A stretch of DNA of 64,000 bases from Hyphomicrobiaceae bacterium (GTDB lineage: Bacteria > Pseudomonadota > Alphaproteobacteria > Rhizobiales > Hyphomicrobiaceae), in NCBI GenBank assembly GCA_022842785.1, contig JALHOW010000003.1, positions 186,001 to 250,000 on the forward strand, in the 5' to 3' direction. The notes below the pieces were generated by a model. That model did no database searches. It was not told the origin of the DNA and saw only the letters and a list, made by a program, of their open reading frames with translations. The position numbers and the translations under genes were made by a program. Shown here piece by piece: positions 8,140-16,719 of this stretch (positions are counted from its first letter, which is position 1; every line of letters begins with the position of its first letter).

Positions 8140-10013
8140 GGCCCACCCTCCCGGCGCTGGCGCCATTGTCTGAGCGTGCCGACGATGCCCTGCGGGAAGA
8201 TGATGGTGATGAGGATGAGCGTGATGCCCAGCACTGCGTGCCAGTAGGGTGTCGCACGCACAATCCAGTCCTGGAGCAGCATGAACACGGCGGCCCCGAC
8301 AACGGGCCCAACCAGCGTCTGCACGCCACCAATCAACACCATGGCGAGGGCATCGACGGAGCGCGGGATCGATAGCGAATCCGGCGAGAGCGAGCCCTTC
8401 GAGAAGACGTAGAGAGCGCCTGCTAGTCCTGCCGCAGCGCCGGCGAGAATGATCGCGCGCCACTGGATGATGCGCACATCGACACCGACGGCCTCCGCAC
8501 GAATGCGCGAGTCGCGCGCCGCGCGCATCAGGTAACCCAGAGGCGCATGAGCCGATCGCCAGATGATCAGGATCGCGGCACCGGCGAGAAGCAGCGTCGC
8601 GAAATAGTAGGCCGTCTTGCCGGAGAGCAGATCAGGTGGCCAGATTCCGACAAGGCCGTTGCTGCCACCCGTGACGCTGTCCCACTGGAAGGCGATGGCC
8701 CAAGTGATCTGGGCGAAGGCGAGCGTCAGCATGGCGAGTGATACGCCGGACAGTCGTACGCAGAACCAGCCGAAGAGCATGGCGAGCGCACCGGCAAATG
8801 CGACGCCCGCCGGGACGGCGACGAAGAACGGCGCGCCGGCCTTGAAGGCGACGGCCGCCGCATAGGCCCCTGCGCCGAAGTACGCGGCGTGTCCGAAAGA
8901 CGCCATGCCGCCTAAGCCCATGATGAGGCCGAGGCTCGCCGCAAAGAGCGCGAAGATGATGATGTCCGTCGCGAGAACGACCGTGAAGCGGTCAGCGAGG
9001 AGCGGAAGCATGAGGAGCGCGAGCGCGACAAGTGCAAGGGGCCACAGGCGCTTAACGTCCGGCACCGGCATAGGGAGAATAGAAGCCGCCGAAACGCGCT
9101 GCGGTGACTGGGGCGTCCCGAACAATCCCCAGGGTCGAATGATCAGCACGATCGCCATAACAATGAACTCGGCGACGAGCGTCAGCTTCGAGAACGAGAA
9201 GGCCATACCGAACAGGCGCACATCACCAATACCGATGCACCATGCCTTGACGACGCTGATGATGACGGCGGCGACGTAGGCACCCGGCAGGCTGCCGAGA
9301 CCACCGACGACAGTGACGACGAACACATCAGCGATGATCGTCAGGTCCATGTTGTGGTTGGCCGGCTCGCGCGGCAGCGCAAGGGCACCGGCGAGGCCTG
9401 CGAGCAGCGCGCCGAGCGCAAAGACGCCCGTGAACATGAGCGCCTGGTTGATGCCGAGCGCGGCCGCCATGTCGCGATCCTCGGTCGCGGCGCGAACGCG
9501 CGTCCCCCAATCCGTGCGCGTGAGCAGCAGCCAGACGGAGAGCCCGATCAGCGGACCCAGTACGAGCAGCAGCAGATCGTATTGCGGAAAGGGTTTGCCG
9601 AAGATCCAGACGGCGCCCGTGAGACCGGGCGCGCGAGGGCCCAGAATGTCCTCGGGTCCCCAGGTGTAGAGCACCACATCCTTGAGCAGGAGCACGATGC
9701 CGAAGGTCGTGATGAGTTGCAGCAGCTCCGGCGCGCGATAGATGCGGCGCAGGATGGTGAGTTCGGCCACGGCGCCGACAACGCCGACGGCCAAAGCTGC
9801 GAAAAGCGCGCCACCCCAGAAGCCGAGCACGCCGCCGCCGACGAAGCCGTGGAAGCTCACGGCGAGGTAAGCGCCGAGCATGAAGAACGAGCCGTGCGCG
9901 AAGTTCACCACGCGCGTGACGCCGAAGATCAGCGTCAACCCGAGCGCCACGAGAAAGAGCAGCGAGGCGCTCGCGAGCCCGTTGAGCGTCTGAATGAGAA
10001 AGGAAGCGATCAT
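8136..10013 (-). CDS. Fused LivH-LivM permease of a HAAT-family ABC importer
   Basis: About 625 residues. Residues 1 to about 290 are LivH-like (TLIFGVTRVVNFAHGSFFML near the start, then VVGGLGSLPGA); the rest, after a short linker near 295-310, is LivM-like (GLIMGLGGMASFGHAAYFGA, then ALYVFSKGS and LIGGVQTLVG). These are normally two separate inner-membrane proteins; here a single frame joins them with no internal stop. About 16-18 membrane segments are expected. ATG 10013 is preferred to the TTG at 10037, although neither has a strong ribosome site. It lies between the binding-protein gene and livG. Confidence 0.9.
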   Translation of the reverse strand: MIASFLIQTLNGLASASLLFLVALGLTLIFGVTRVVNFAHGSFFMLGAYLAVSFHGFVGGGVLGFWGGALFAALAVGVVGAVAELTILRRIYRAPELLQLITTFGIVLLLKDVVLYTWGPEDILGPRAPGLTGAVWIFGKPFPQYDLLLLVLGPLIGLSVWLLLTRTDWGTRVRAATEDRDMAAALGINQALMFTGVFALGALLAGLAGALALPREPANHNMDLTIIADVFVVTVVGGLGSLPGAYVAAVIISVVKAWCIGIGDVRLFGMAFSFSKLTLVAEFIVMAIVLIIRPWGLFGTPQSPQRVSAASILPMPVPDVKRLWPLALVALALLMLPLLADRFTVVLATDIIIFALFAASLGLIMGLGGMASFGHAAYFGAGAYAAAVAFKAGAPFFVAVPAGVAFAGALAMLFGWFCVRLSGVSLAMLTLAFAQITWAIAFQWDSVTGGSNGLVGIWPPDLLSGKTAYYFATLLLAGAAILIIWRSAHAPLGYLMRAARDSRIRAEAVGVDVRIIQWRAIILAGAAAGLAGALYVFSKGSLSPDSLSIPRSVDALAMVLIGGVQTLVGPVVGAAVFMLLQDWIVRATPYWHAVLGITLILITIIFPQGIVGTLRQWRQRREGGP

Positions 10014-10094
10014 GACGGCCCGGCTAATGTGCAGCAACGGCCGTGACCGCGGACGGTCACGACGCGTCGCTCACGACAAGCCTACACGAGGCGG

Positions 10095-11288
10095 CTATTG
10101 CGGCCGCAGCTTTTTCACGACGTCGTCCGACGGTAGGTGACGCTCACCCGGCTCATAGCGCCAGTCCACCATGACGCCCTTGCCGTCCTTGAGGCCGATC
10201 CTGCCGACGTACGCGCCCATGGTCGACTGGTGGTCGATCTCGCGATAGGTGATCGGGCCGAAGGGCGTCGAATGCTTGAGGCCCTTCGTGGCGGCGACAA
10301 TGGCCTCGGGATCCGTCGACTTCGCCTTGCGGAGCGCCTCGCCGACCGAGATCATGGCCGCATAGCCGACCACCGAGCCGAGACGCGGGTAGTCGTTGAA
10401 CTTCGCCTGATAGGCCGCGAGGAAGGCTTTGTGCTCGGGCGTGTCGATCGCATACCAGGGATAGCCGGTCACGATCCAACCAACGGGCGCTTCGTCGCGC
10501 AGTGGGTCGAGATACTCCGGCTCGCCGCCAAGCACGCTCAGCACGGTCATGTCCTTGAAGAGACCGCGTGTGGTGCCCTCGCGCACGAACTTCTGCAGAT
10601 CCGCGCCGAACGTGACATTGAAGATCGCATCGGGCTTGGCGTCGGCGACAGCCTGAGCAACGCTGCCGGCGTCGATGCGATTGAGCGGCGGCGCCTGCTC
10701 GACGACGAACTCCACGCCCGGCTGGCGATCCGCCATGAGGAGCTTGAACGAGGCGATAGCCGACTGGCCGTACTCGTAGTTCGGGTAGACGAGCGCCCAG
10801 CGCTTCTTATTCAGCTTTACGGCCTCTTCGACGAGCATCGAAACCTGCATGTAGGTCGAGGCGCGCAGGCGGAATGTGTACGCGTTGCCGTTCTCCCAGA
10901 CGAGCTTGTCCGTGAGCGGCTCCGACGCGATGAACGGCATCTTGCGCTGCTTCGCGAAGTCGGCGATGGCGAGGCCCACATGCGAGAGGAAGCCGCCCGT
11001 GAGCAGGGCGACGCCCTCGCGGCTCACCAGCTCCTCGGCGGCGCGTACTGCATCACCCGGCGCGCCGTTGTCGTCGCGCGAGATGACCTCCAGCGGCCGG
11101 CCATTGATACCGCCGCTCTTGTTGATTTCCTCGGCCGCCAGCTCCCAGCCCTTACGATAGGGCTCCAGGAACGCGGGAATCACCTTGTAGCTGTTGATCT
11201 CGCCGACCTTGATCGGGCTCTGGGCCATCGCGGGGCCGGCCAGTGCCGCCATCGTCGCGAGGGCCATCGTCAGTCTGCCCAGTCTCAT
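10095..11288 (-). CDS. ABC transporter substrate-binding protein, LivK-like
   Basis: 397 residues. A signal peptide ends at about residue 22 (GPAMA), followed by a type I periplasmic binding fold of the Peripla_BP_6 family: KVGEINSY, ELAAEEINKSGGINGR, and the SVVGYAAM region. It captures the ligand for the downstream LivHM-LivG-LivF importer. The ligand is unknown; members of this family in Hyphomicrobiales bind amino acids, amides, aromatic acids or urea. ATG 11288 has GGGGAG nine bases upstream. It is the first gene of the leftward operon. Confidence 0.92.
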   Translation of the reverse strand: MRLGRLTMALATMAALAGPAMAQSPIKVGEINSYKVIPAFLEPYRKGWELAAEEINKSGGINGRPLEVISRDDNGAPGDAVRAAEELVSREGVALLTGGFLSHVGLAIADFAKQRKMPFIASEPLTDKLVWENGNAYTFRLRASTYMQVSMLVEEAVKLNKKRWALVYPNYEYGQSAIASFKLLMADRQPGVEFVVEQAPPLNRIDAGSVAQAVADAKPDAIFNVTFGADLQKFVREGTTRGLFKDMTVLSVLGGEPEYLDPLRDEAPVGWIVTGYPWYAIDTPEHKAFLAAYQAKFNDYPRLGSVVGYAAMISVGEALRKAKSTDPEAIVAATKGLKHSTPFGPITYREIDHQSTMGAYVGRIGLKDGKGVMVDWRYEPGERHLPSDDVVKKLRPQ

Positions 11289-11568
11289 CTCGTCACACTC
11301 CCCAATTCACGAATGGGATGAGGCACTTGATCACGACCATCCATCCCACCTGACTTGCCGCGCATAGCATATGGCCTGCGCCGTCCGAAATACTATGGCC
11401 TGGGGGCTGGCCTGTCTGGTATTTCAGCATCCGGCCTTGGCCTATGCGGAAAGTGCGCAGCGGCGACCAGGGAGCCAGGCCAGCAGGGGGTGAGCACATG
11501 AGCAGGATGATCAGCGATCGAGCGCCACCCAGGTATCGCACCGAAGCAAGCGACGACCACCACCGGCC

Positions 11569-13338
11569 ATGCGCATCCTAGGTATCGCCAGCGAGACACA
11601 CGACAGCGGCATCGCACTCGTCGAGGACGGGAAGCCTGTCCTCGTGCTCGAGGAAGAGCGGCTCAGCAGGCTCAAGCACACGCAGATGTTTCCTGCGGCT
11701 TCGCTCGCGGCAGCCATGGAAGGCGGCTGGCTCAAGCCTGACGAGATCGATGTCATCGTCACGCCGTGGAACGCGGGCGTGCTGCGCCGTACATTCCGCA
11801 AGGCAATACTGCGCAACCTCCCCTCCGCGCTCAATCTGCTTCGGCCCGGTGCCAATACGGCCCAGCGATCGAGCATCGTCGTGCTGAACCAGTGGCTGAA
11901 GTACAAGCTCACGCGCGAACTCGGAGTGCAGAAGCTTCCCCCGCTCTTCGGCATCCGGCATCACCATGCACACGCCGCGATCTTCTTCGTATCACCCTTC
12001 GAGAAAGCCAATATCCTTGTGATGGACGGCTACGGCGACGATGCCGCGACATCGACGTACGTCGGCGCAGGCAACCGGCTCAGCCGGCTTTGGCAGAGCG
12101 ACGTCTTCGACTCGCTCGGCATGATCTACACGTTCGTCACCGGCCATCTCGGCTTTCGCGATTTCGAGGAAGGCACGGTCATGGCGCTCGCGGCCCATGG
12201 CGACGACCGCTACGTCGGCAAATTTCGCGATACGATCCACCTCACCGAGAATGGGCGCTATGCCGTCGACATGAGTTACTTCATGTACGACCGGTATGCC
12301 TTCCTCAGGCCATTCAGCCAGAAATTCTTCGAGACGTTCGGCCCTCCGCGCCATCACGATGAGCCGGTCACCGATCATCACAAGGCCCTCGCGCGTGCAC
12401 TCCAGGTGCGCATCGAGGAAGTCGTCCTGCACGTCGCGCGCGGCCTCTATGAGCAGCATCCTTCACGCCACCTCGTGATCTCGGGTGGCGTTGCGCTCAA
12501 CTGTGTCGCAAACGCGCGCGTGCTCGAGCAAACGGATTACGAGCGTGTATGGGTCCCACCTTGCGCGTCCGATACCGGCGGGCCGCTCGGCGCTGCGCTC
12601 TGGTACCATCACCAGAAGTGCGGCCACCCGCGCACGATGACACTGACGCATCCCTTCTACGGGCTCGAGGAAAGCGAGGAGGCCATCCGAAAGGCGCTCG
12701 ATAGTGCGGGACTTCCCGCCGAGCGGCTGGACGATGAGGCTCTCTTTGCTCGCGTCGCGCGCGATCTCGCCGAAGGGCGCATCGTCGGCTGGTTCCAGGG
12801 CCGTTTCGAAATGGGTCCGCGCGCACTCGGCAACCGATCCATCCTCGCCGATCCGCGGAGGCTCGCAACCAAGGACCGCATCAACGCGCGCATCAAGTAT
12901 CGGGAGAGCTTCCGCCCCTTCGCGCCGGTCGTACTCGCGGAGTACACGCGCGACTACTTCGAGATCGACCAGCACGATCCGTTCATGACCATGGCGCCGC
13001 GCGTGCGACCTGAAAAGCGCGACGTCATTCCCGCAGTCGTCCACGTCGATGGCACGGCGCGCCTGCAAACCGTCGAGCGCAGTGCCAACCCGCGCTACTA
13101 CGCCGTCATCGAAGCCTTCATGCGCGAAACAGGCGTCCCCGTGCTCATCAACACGAGCTTCAACCGCCAAGAGCCGATCGTAGCAACCGCGCGCGAGGCC
13201 GTGTCGTGCTACCTCCGCACGGAGATGGACGTACTCGTGCTCGGGAACTTCTACACGCGCAGCCGCAATACCGAGAGCGAGACGCGAGCCCGCAAGCGTT
13301 TCGCCGTACGCGAGGAGAATTTAGTCGGCGGTGAGTGA
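11569..13338 (+). CDS. NodU/CmcH-family carbamoyltransferase
   Basis: 589 residues. The N-terminal YrdC/Kae1-like ASKHA domain begins ILGIASETHDSGIAL and contains the HHHAHAA metal/nucleotide motif at about 131-137 and VMDGYGDDA at about 151. The C-terminal domain has WFQGRFEMGPRALGNRS, the conserved part of carbamoyltransferase C. Such enzymes move carbamoyl from carbamoyl phosphate onto an O or N acceptor in Nod factors, cephalosporins and aminoglycosides. No nodulation or antibiotic genes lie near it, so the acceptor is unknown. It is monocistronic, facing the GMC oxidoreductase. Confidence 0.92.
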   Translation: MRILGIASETHDSGIALVEDGKPVLVLEEERLSRLKHTQMFPAASLAAAMEGGWLKPDEIDVIVTPWNAGVLRRTFRKAILRNLPSALNLLRPGANTAQRSSIVVLNQWLKYKLTRELGVQKLPPLFGIRHHHAHAAIFFVSPFEKANILVMDGYGDDAATSTYVGAGNRLSRLWQSDVFDSLGMIYTFVTGHLGFRDFEEGTVMALAAHGDDRYVGKFRDTIHLTENGRYAVDMSYFMYDRYAFLRPFSQKFFETFGPPRHHDEPVTDHHKALARALQVRIEEVVLHVARGLYEQHPSRHLVISGGVALNCVANARVLEQTDYERVWVPPCASDTGGPLGAALWYHHQKCGHPRTMTLTHPFYGLEESEEAIRKALDSAGLPAERLDDEALFARVARDLAEGRIVGWFQGRFEMGPRALGNRSILADPRRLATKDRINARIKYRESFRPFAPVVLAEYTRDYFEIDQHDPFMTMAPRVRPEKRDVIPAVVHVDGTARLQTVERSANPRYYAVIEAFMRETGVPVLINTSFNRQEPIVATAREAVSCYLRTEMDVLVLGNFYTRSRNTESETRARKRFAVREENLVGGE

Positions 13339-13594
13339 GACTTCGCGCCTACGGCGCGAGCAGGGCTGCCGCCCTTGCAACCCGCTCGGGGGACACCCCC
13401 GAACCCCCGTTTTGCTTACTTGCCGCGGGCTGCTGGAAAGCGGTGCTTCGCTTTCGATTGATGGTGCTATGCCCGCGGCTGCTATGCGGACAGCTCTCAG
13501 TTGGAATAATCGAGTTAATAAAGACGGGTGGGTTCGGGAGGGTGTCCCTCCCGATAGAGTGCGAGACTAGTCTCGCTCGCGCCGAAGGCGCGAC
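13339..13594. repeat. Composite nested intergenic repeat between convergent genes
   Basis: The whole 256-bp gap is repeat. At the left, a CGCGCC/GGCGCG hairpin is followed by the GGGGGACACCCCCGAACCCCC element (13381-13410). In the middle is a 58-bp element (13422-13479). At the right is an inverted partner of the outer element (13524-13554), then a GCGCC-GAA-GGCGC hairpin abutting the next stop codon. The outer halves are inverted relative to each other. The left half recurs at 36641-36670 with one mismatch over 30 bp, and the right half resembles 20079-20110. Confidence 0.85.
13422..13479 (-). repeat. 58-bp repeat element, copy 1
   Basis: Exactly 58 bp with perfect 9-bp terminal inverted repeats (GCCGCGGGC / GCCCGCGGC). 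Read on the minus strand it shares GCCGCGGGCATAGCAC and CCAGCAGCCCGCGGC with copies at 23375 and 37577; the middle differs. Confidence 0.85.
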
Positions 13595-15235
13595 CTAGTC
13601 CTTGCACGCGAGCCCATGCTCGCGCGTGATGTGCAGCATGGCGCGCTCGGCCAGCGCCGTGATCGTCAGCAGCGGGTTCACGCCGAGTGATCGCGGGATG
13701 ATGGCGCCATCGATGACATGAAGGCCTGGATGGACGGCGCTTGAATCCTTGCCGGCACTGCCATCGAACACGCGTCCGGCATGATCGACGACGCCGGACG
13801 TGCGATCAGCCGCCATGGCGCAGCCACCGAGCGGATGCGCTGTTGCGGGCTGATTGCCCATGACGCTGCCGGCGAGCGGGTTTTTCACATAGCTGCCGCC
13901 GACCTTGCCGACGAGCAGGGCGAGCGCCGCGTCGAGCCGTCGATAGACATCCTCATCCTTCGCATTGGGCCACGAGAGTGCAAGACGTTCGCCATCGAGG
14001 CTGAAGCTGCCACCAGCATTGTCGTGCGAGACGGCGAAGAAGGTCTGGAGGCTCGCGAAGGGGCCTTTGTAGACACCGCTGACGAGGCTCTGCAGTGCGC
14101 CGAGCAGGCGTCCGTTGGGCACGAACATCACCGGCAGGATCGGCGCGAACGCGGAAGGGAGCACGCCCTCCTGAATGGTGACGGATTTTGAGAGATCGTC
14201 AGGATCGACGATCTCGAGCTGGCCGGAAACCGCAGCGCCGACATTCATACCCTCGATCTTCGCGGGATGCCCGACGCCCACGGCATTGACGGGAACCTTG
14301 GCGCCATAACCGAAGGCGATGATGTCGCCGTTCGCAGAAAAACGCGTACCCAGTTGATCGGAAAGCGCGAGGCCCTTCGCACGCGATCGCAGCAGGATCT
14401 CCGTCGAGCCGAGCGTGCCCGCGGCAAGGATCACCATGTCTGCGGCGAGTTCGAGCCGCTGGCCGTGGCCTGCACCGGGCGTATCGACACGATCGATGTG
14501 AACCTGCCAGCCGCCGGCCGCCAGCGGGAGGACGTGGCTCACGCGACCGTGTGTGAAGAGTTCCGCGCCGTGCCGCACGGCCTCGGGAAGGTAGGTGAGC
14601 GCGACAGTATTCTTGGCGCCGACATTGCAGCCGGCACAGCAGTCGCCACAGCGCGTGCAAGCCGGCTGCGCAATGCCGGCAGGATTGACGGTGTCGGCGA
14701 AACCGACAACCACCTCGGGCGCGATGGGTGCGGTGCCAAGAGCCACACCAGCGGCCTCCAGCGCCTTGTATTTTGTGAGCGTCGCGGCCTCGGGATCGCG
14801 TGCCGGCCTCAACCAGCGGCGCGCGCGCGCGTATCCGGCATCGAGAAGGCCGTCCTGGCGCAGCTGGCCCGGCCAGACGGGATCGGCAAAGACGCGCGCA
14901 TCAGGCCTCAGTGCCACGCCTGCATTGACGAGCGAGCCGCCGCCGAGCCCGCGCCCGACGAGCACATGCATGTCCTCGCCTATGCGAACATCATAGAGGC
15001 CGGTCTCGGAGCCCATGGCCATACGCACACCGGTGACGCGCATCTCATGGCGCATGTCGGGAAAGCGGTTCGGAAATTCGCCGGTCTGAACCTCGCGGCC
15101 GCGTTCGATGACGGCGACGCGCTTGCCGGCACAGGCAAGCCGCATGGCGGAGACGCCACCACCATAGCCGGAGCCGACGATGATCACGTCGTAGCGTGGG
15201 CGGGCGTGGTCGAGCGAGCGGGCGAGGCGGGTCAT
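13595..15235 (-). CDS. GMC-type FAD-dependent oxidoreductase (cholesterol-oxidase-like)
   Basis: About 546 residues. The FAD motif VIIVGSGYGGG is near the N-terminus, followed by VGRGLGGGSLVNAGV, the conserved GMC second signature region, and a C-terminal HPLGGCAM segment with the family histidine. A cysteine cluster CTRCGDCCAGCN in the middle is shared by a bacterial GMC subgroup and may bind a metal or iron-sulfur cluster. The substrate is an alcohol or sterol-like compound by family, not proven. I prefer ATG 15235, which puts the FAD motif near residue 20; a TTG at 15295 is in frame but has a ribosome site that is too close. It faces the carbamoyltransferase across a repeat. Confidence 0.85.
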   Translation of the reverse strand: MTRLARSLDHARPRYDVIIVGSGYGGGVSAMRLACAGKRVAVIERGREVQTGEFPNRFPDMRHEMRVTGVRMAMGSETGLYDVRIGEDMHVLVGRGLGGGSLVNAGVALRPDARVFADPVWPGQLRQDGLLDAGYARARRWLRPARDPEAATLTKYKALEAAGVALGTAPIAPEVVVGFADTVNPAGIAQPACTRCGDCCAGCNVGAKNTVALTYLPEAVRHGAELFTHGRVSHVLPLAAGGWQVHIDRVDTPGAGHGQRLELAADMVILAAGTLGSTEILLRSRAKGLALSDQLGTRFSANGDIIAFGYGAKVPVNAVGVGHPAKIEGMNVGAAVSGQLEIVDPDDLSKSVTIQEGVLPSAFAPILPVMFVPNGRLLGALQSLVSGVYKGPFASLQTFFAVSHDNAGGSFSLDGERLALSWPNAKDEDVYRRLDAALALLVGKVGGSYVKNPLAGSVMGNQPATAHPLGGCAMAADRTSGVVDHAGRVFDGSAGKDSSAVHPGLHVIDGAIIPRSLGVNPLLTITALAERAMLHITREHGLACKD

Positions 15236-15331
15236 CGGTGCACGGCCTGCACGTACAGGCTGCGCCTCCGGCGCCGCAACGTCATCGATGCGCAATCCCC
15301 CTGGCGCATATGACCTCTATGCTTGGATCGA

Positions 15332-15736
15332 TCAGTCCCTACGGGTGCCGAGCCCCATTTTCTTGGCGAGCTGCGAGCGCGCCGCAGCATAGTTCGGCGC
15401 GACCATAGGATAGTCGTTCGGCAGCTTCCACTTCGCGCGGTATTCCTCGGGTGAAAGCTTGTAATGCGTCCGCAGATGGCGCTTCAGCGACTTGAACCGC
15501 TTTCCGTCCTCGAGACAGATGATGTAGTCGGGCGTCACCGAGCGCTTTACCGGAATAGCGGGCTTAAGCTCCTCGCTGTCGATCACCGGCTCGTGGTTCG
15601 AGGCGCGGTTTAGCGCGTCGTGCACGTCGCGGATGAGCGACGGAAGATCCGAAGCAACGACAGTGTTGTTGGCCACGTAAGCAGAGACGATCTGGGCGGT
15701 AAGGTCCACCAGTTGATTTCCGCCATTGTTGTCCAT
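15332..15736 (-). CDS. mucR: MucR/Ros family transcriptional regulator
   Basis: About 134 residues. The N-terminal part (LVDLTAQIVSAYVANNTV) is the MucR oligomerisation region, and the C-terminal part contains the Ros-type zinc-finger-like domain CLEDGKRFKSLKRHLRTHY followed by LSPEEYRAKW. The second cysteine of the finger is replaced (CLED), as in many rhizobial MucR proteins. These proteins bind AT-rich DNA and silence exopolysaccharide, motility and cell-cycle genes, and usually repress themselves. I chose ATG 15736; ATG 15754 would add six residues. The upstream gap is long and AT-rich, as expected for autoregulation. Confidence 0.93.
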   Translation of the reverse strand: MDNNGGNQLVDLTAQIVSAYVANNTVVASDLPSLIRDVHDALNRASNHEPVIDSEELKPAIPVKRSVTPDYIICLEDGKRFKSLKRHLRTHYKLSPEEYRAKWKLPNDYPMVAPNYAAARSQLAKKMGLGTRRD

Positions 15737-15754
15737 CGGAGTGTCGTCTCCCAT

Positions 15755-16190
15755 TTGAGCCGCGAAATCTTGGAGGTGGTCGGGCTAGACCGGCATCTCA
15801 TGACGTCGCGTTTAAAATAGCTGTGCTGATCAAAGTCCCTGATCAGAGATCGCCAATACTCCACTTCGCCCAAGATGGCAATTGCAGCGCACAATATAGT
15901 AAAAGCGGCCTTTTCGCCAATATCCCGACCTGCCTATGCTGCGTTTTTCACCAGCTTCCAAGCTTTTAGGTCGCACTCTTGCTTGACCTACTCAGTGCGC
16001 GTCGCACCAGCCCCCCGTCGGCCTCCGAACTCCACACGCGACTTTGAGGCCCAGGGCTGGCGCCGCCCCTTGAATTGGTCCAGACTATTAACATCTCAAT
16101 CATGAGCACGATTGCGGGCGGGCACGCCGTTGCGGCGAGCCACTCTCCGCAGCCATCATCAGTGAACCACTGTCAGCAAAGGAGCGGGTC
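15755..16190. other. AT-rich divergent regulatory gap between mucR and msrB
   Basis: No gene is visible. The leftward half holds a candidate mucR promoter and a leader with two GATCA sites 12 bases apart (15828 and 15841 region). The rightward half shows no clear promoter for msrB. Confidence 0.5.
15893..15920 (-). promoter_or_regulatory. Candidate mucR promoter
   Basis: On the minus strand TTGGCG (15915-15920), a 16-base spacer and TATATT (15893-15898) give 4/6 and 5/6 consensus matches, with a leader of about 150 bases before mucR. AT-rich DNA here suits MucR binding. Confidence 0.4.
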
Positions 16191-16604
16191 ATGACCGATA
16201 CGAAGGCGCGCGCGGACAAGGTGGAGAAGACGGACGCAGAATGGCGGGCCGAGCTCTCGCCGGAGCAGTACCACATCACGCGCCAGCACGGGACGGAGCG
16301 CGCTTTCACCCATCCCTACAATGCCCTCAAGGCGGCCGGGATCTACAAGTGCGTGGCCTGCGGCGAGCCGCTGTTCGCCTCGGAAACGAAATATGATTCC
16401 GGCTCCGGCTGGCCGAGCTTCTACAAGCCCATCGGTACCGACGCCGTCGCCGAGCATGAGGATCGCTCGCTGTTCATGCGTCGCGTCGAGGTGCGTTGTT
16501 CGCGCTGCGATGCCCATCTGGGCCACGTCTTCGAGGATGGGCCTCAGCCGACGGGCCTGCGCTACTGCATCAACGGCGCGGCCCTGAAGCACGAGCCGAA
16601 GTAA
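16191..16604 (+). CDS. msrB: Peptide-methionine (R)-S-oxide reductase
   Basis: 137 residues. It reduces the R epimer of methionine sulfoxide in proteins. Zinc is held by CVACG (Cys54, Cys57) and CSRCD (Cys103, Cys106), and the catalytic cysteine is in RYCINGAAL (Cys126). GSGWPSF and GHVFEDGP are the usual substrate-pocket motifs. Full length with no export signal, so cytoplasmic. The S-epimer enzyme MsrA is encoded separately near 38 kb. A strong hairpin follows within 45 bases, so it is probably transcribed alone. Confidence 0.96.
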   Translation: MTDTKARADKVEKTDAEWRAELSPEQYHITRQHGTERAFTHPYNALKAAGIYKCVACGEPLFASETKYDSGSGWPSFYKPIGTDAVAEHEDRSLFMRRVEVRCSRCDAHLGHVFEDGPQPTGLRYCINGAALKHEPK

Positions 16605-16645
16605 GAGACGCGCGACCTCTCGCGCCTTGAATGCACGAACCTGCC

Positions 16646-16680
16646 GCCGCGCCGGTCTCACCAACCGGCGCTGCGGCTTT
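16646..16680 (+). terminator. Hairpin terminator after msrB
   Basis: GCCGC-GCCGGT pairs with ACCGGC-(GCT)-GCGGC around a seven-base loop, followed by TTTCCCCTTT. It separates msrB from the peptidase gene. Confidence 0.55.
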
Positions 16681-16719
16681 CCCCTTTCGTAAGGCGCCCT
16701 GCGCCAGGAGTACCCCATA

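Noticed and set aside
13331-13598. Two short plus-strand open frames
   Set aside because: They lie wholly within the composite repeat, and similar peptides appear wherever the repeat does.
16070-16091. TTGAAT and TATTAA upstream of msrB as a promoter
   Set aside because: The spacer is only 10 bases, too short for a sigma-70 promoter.
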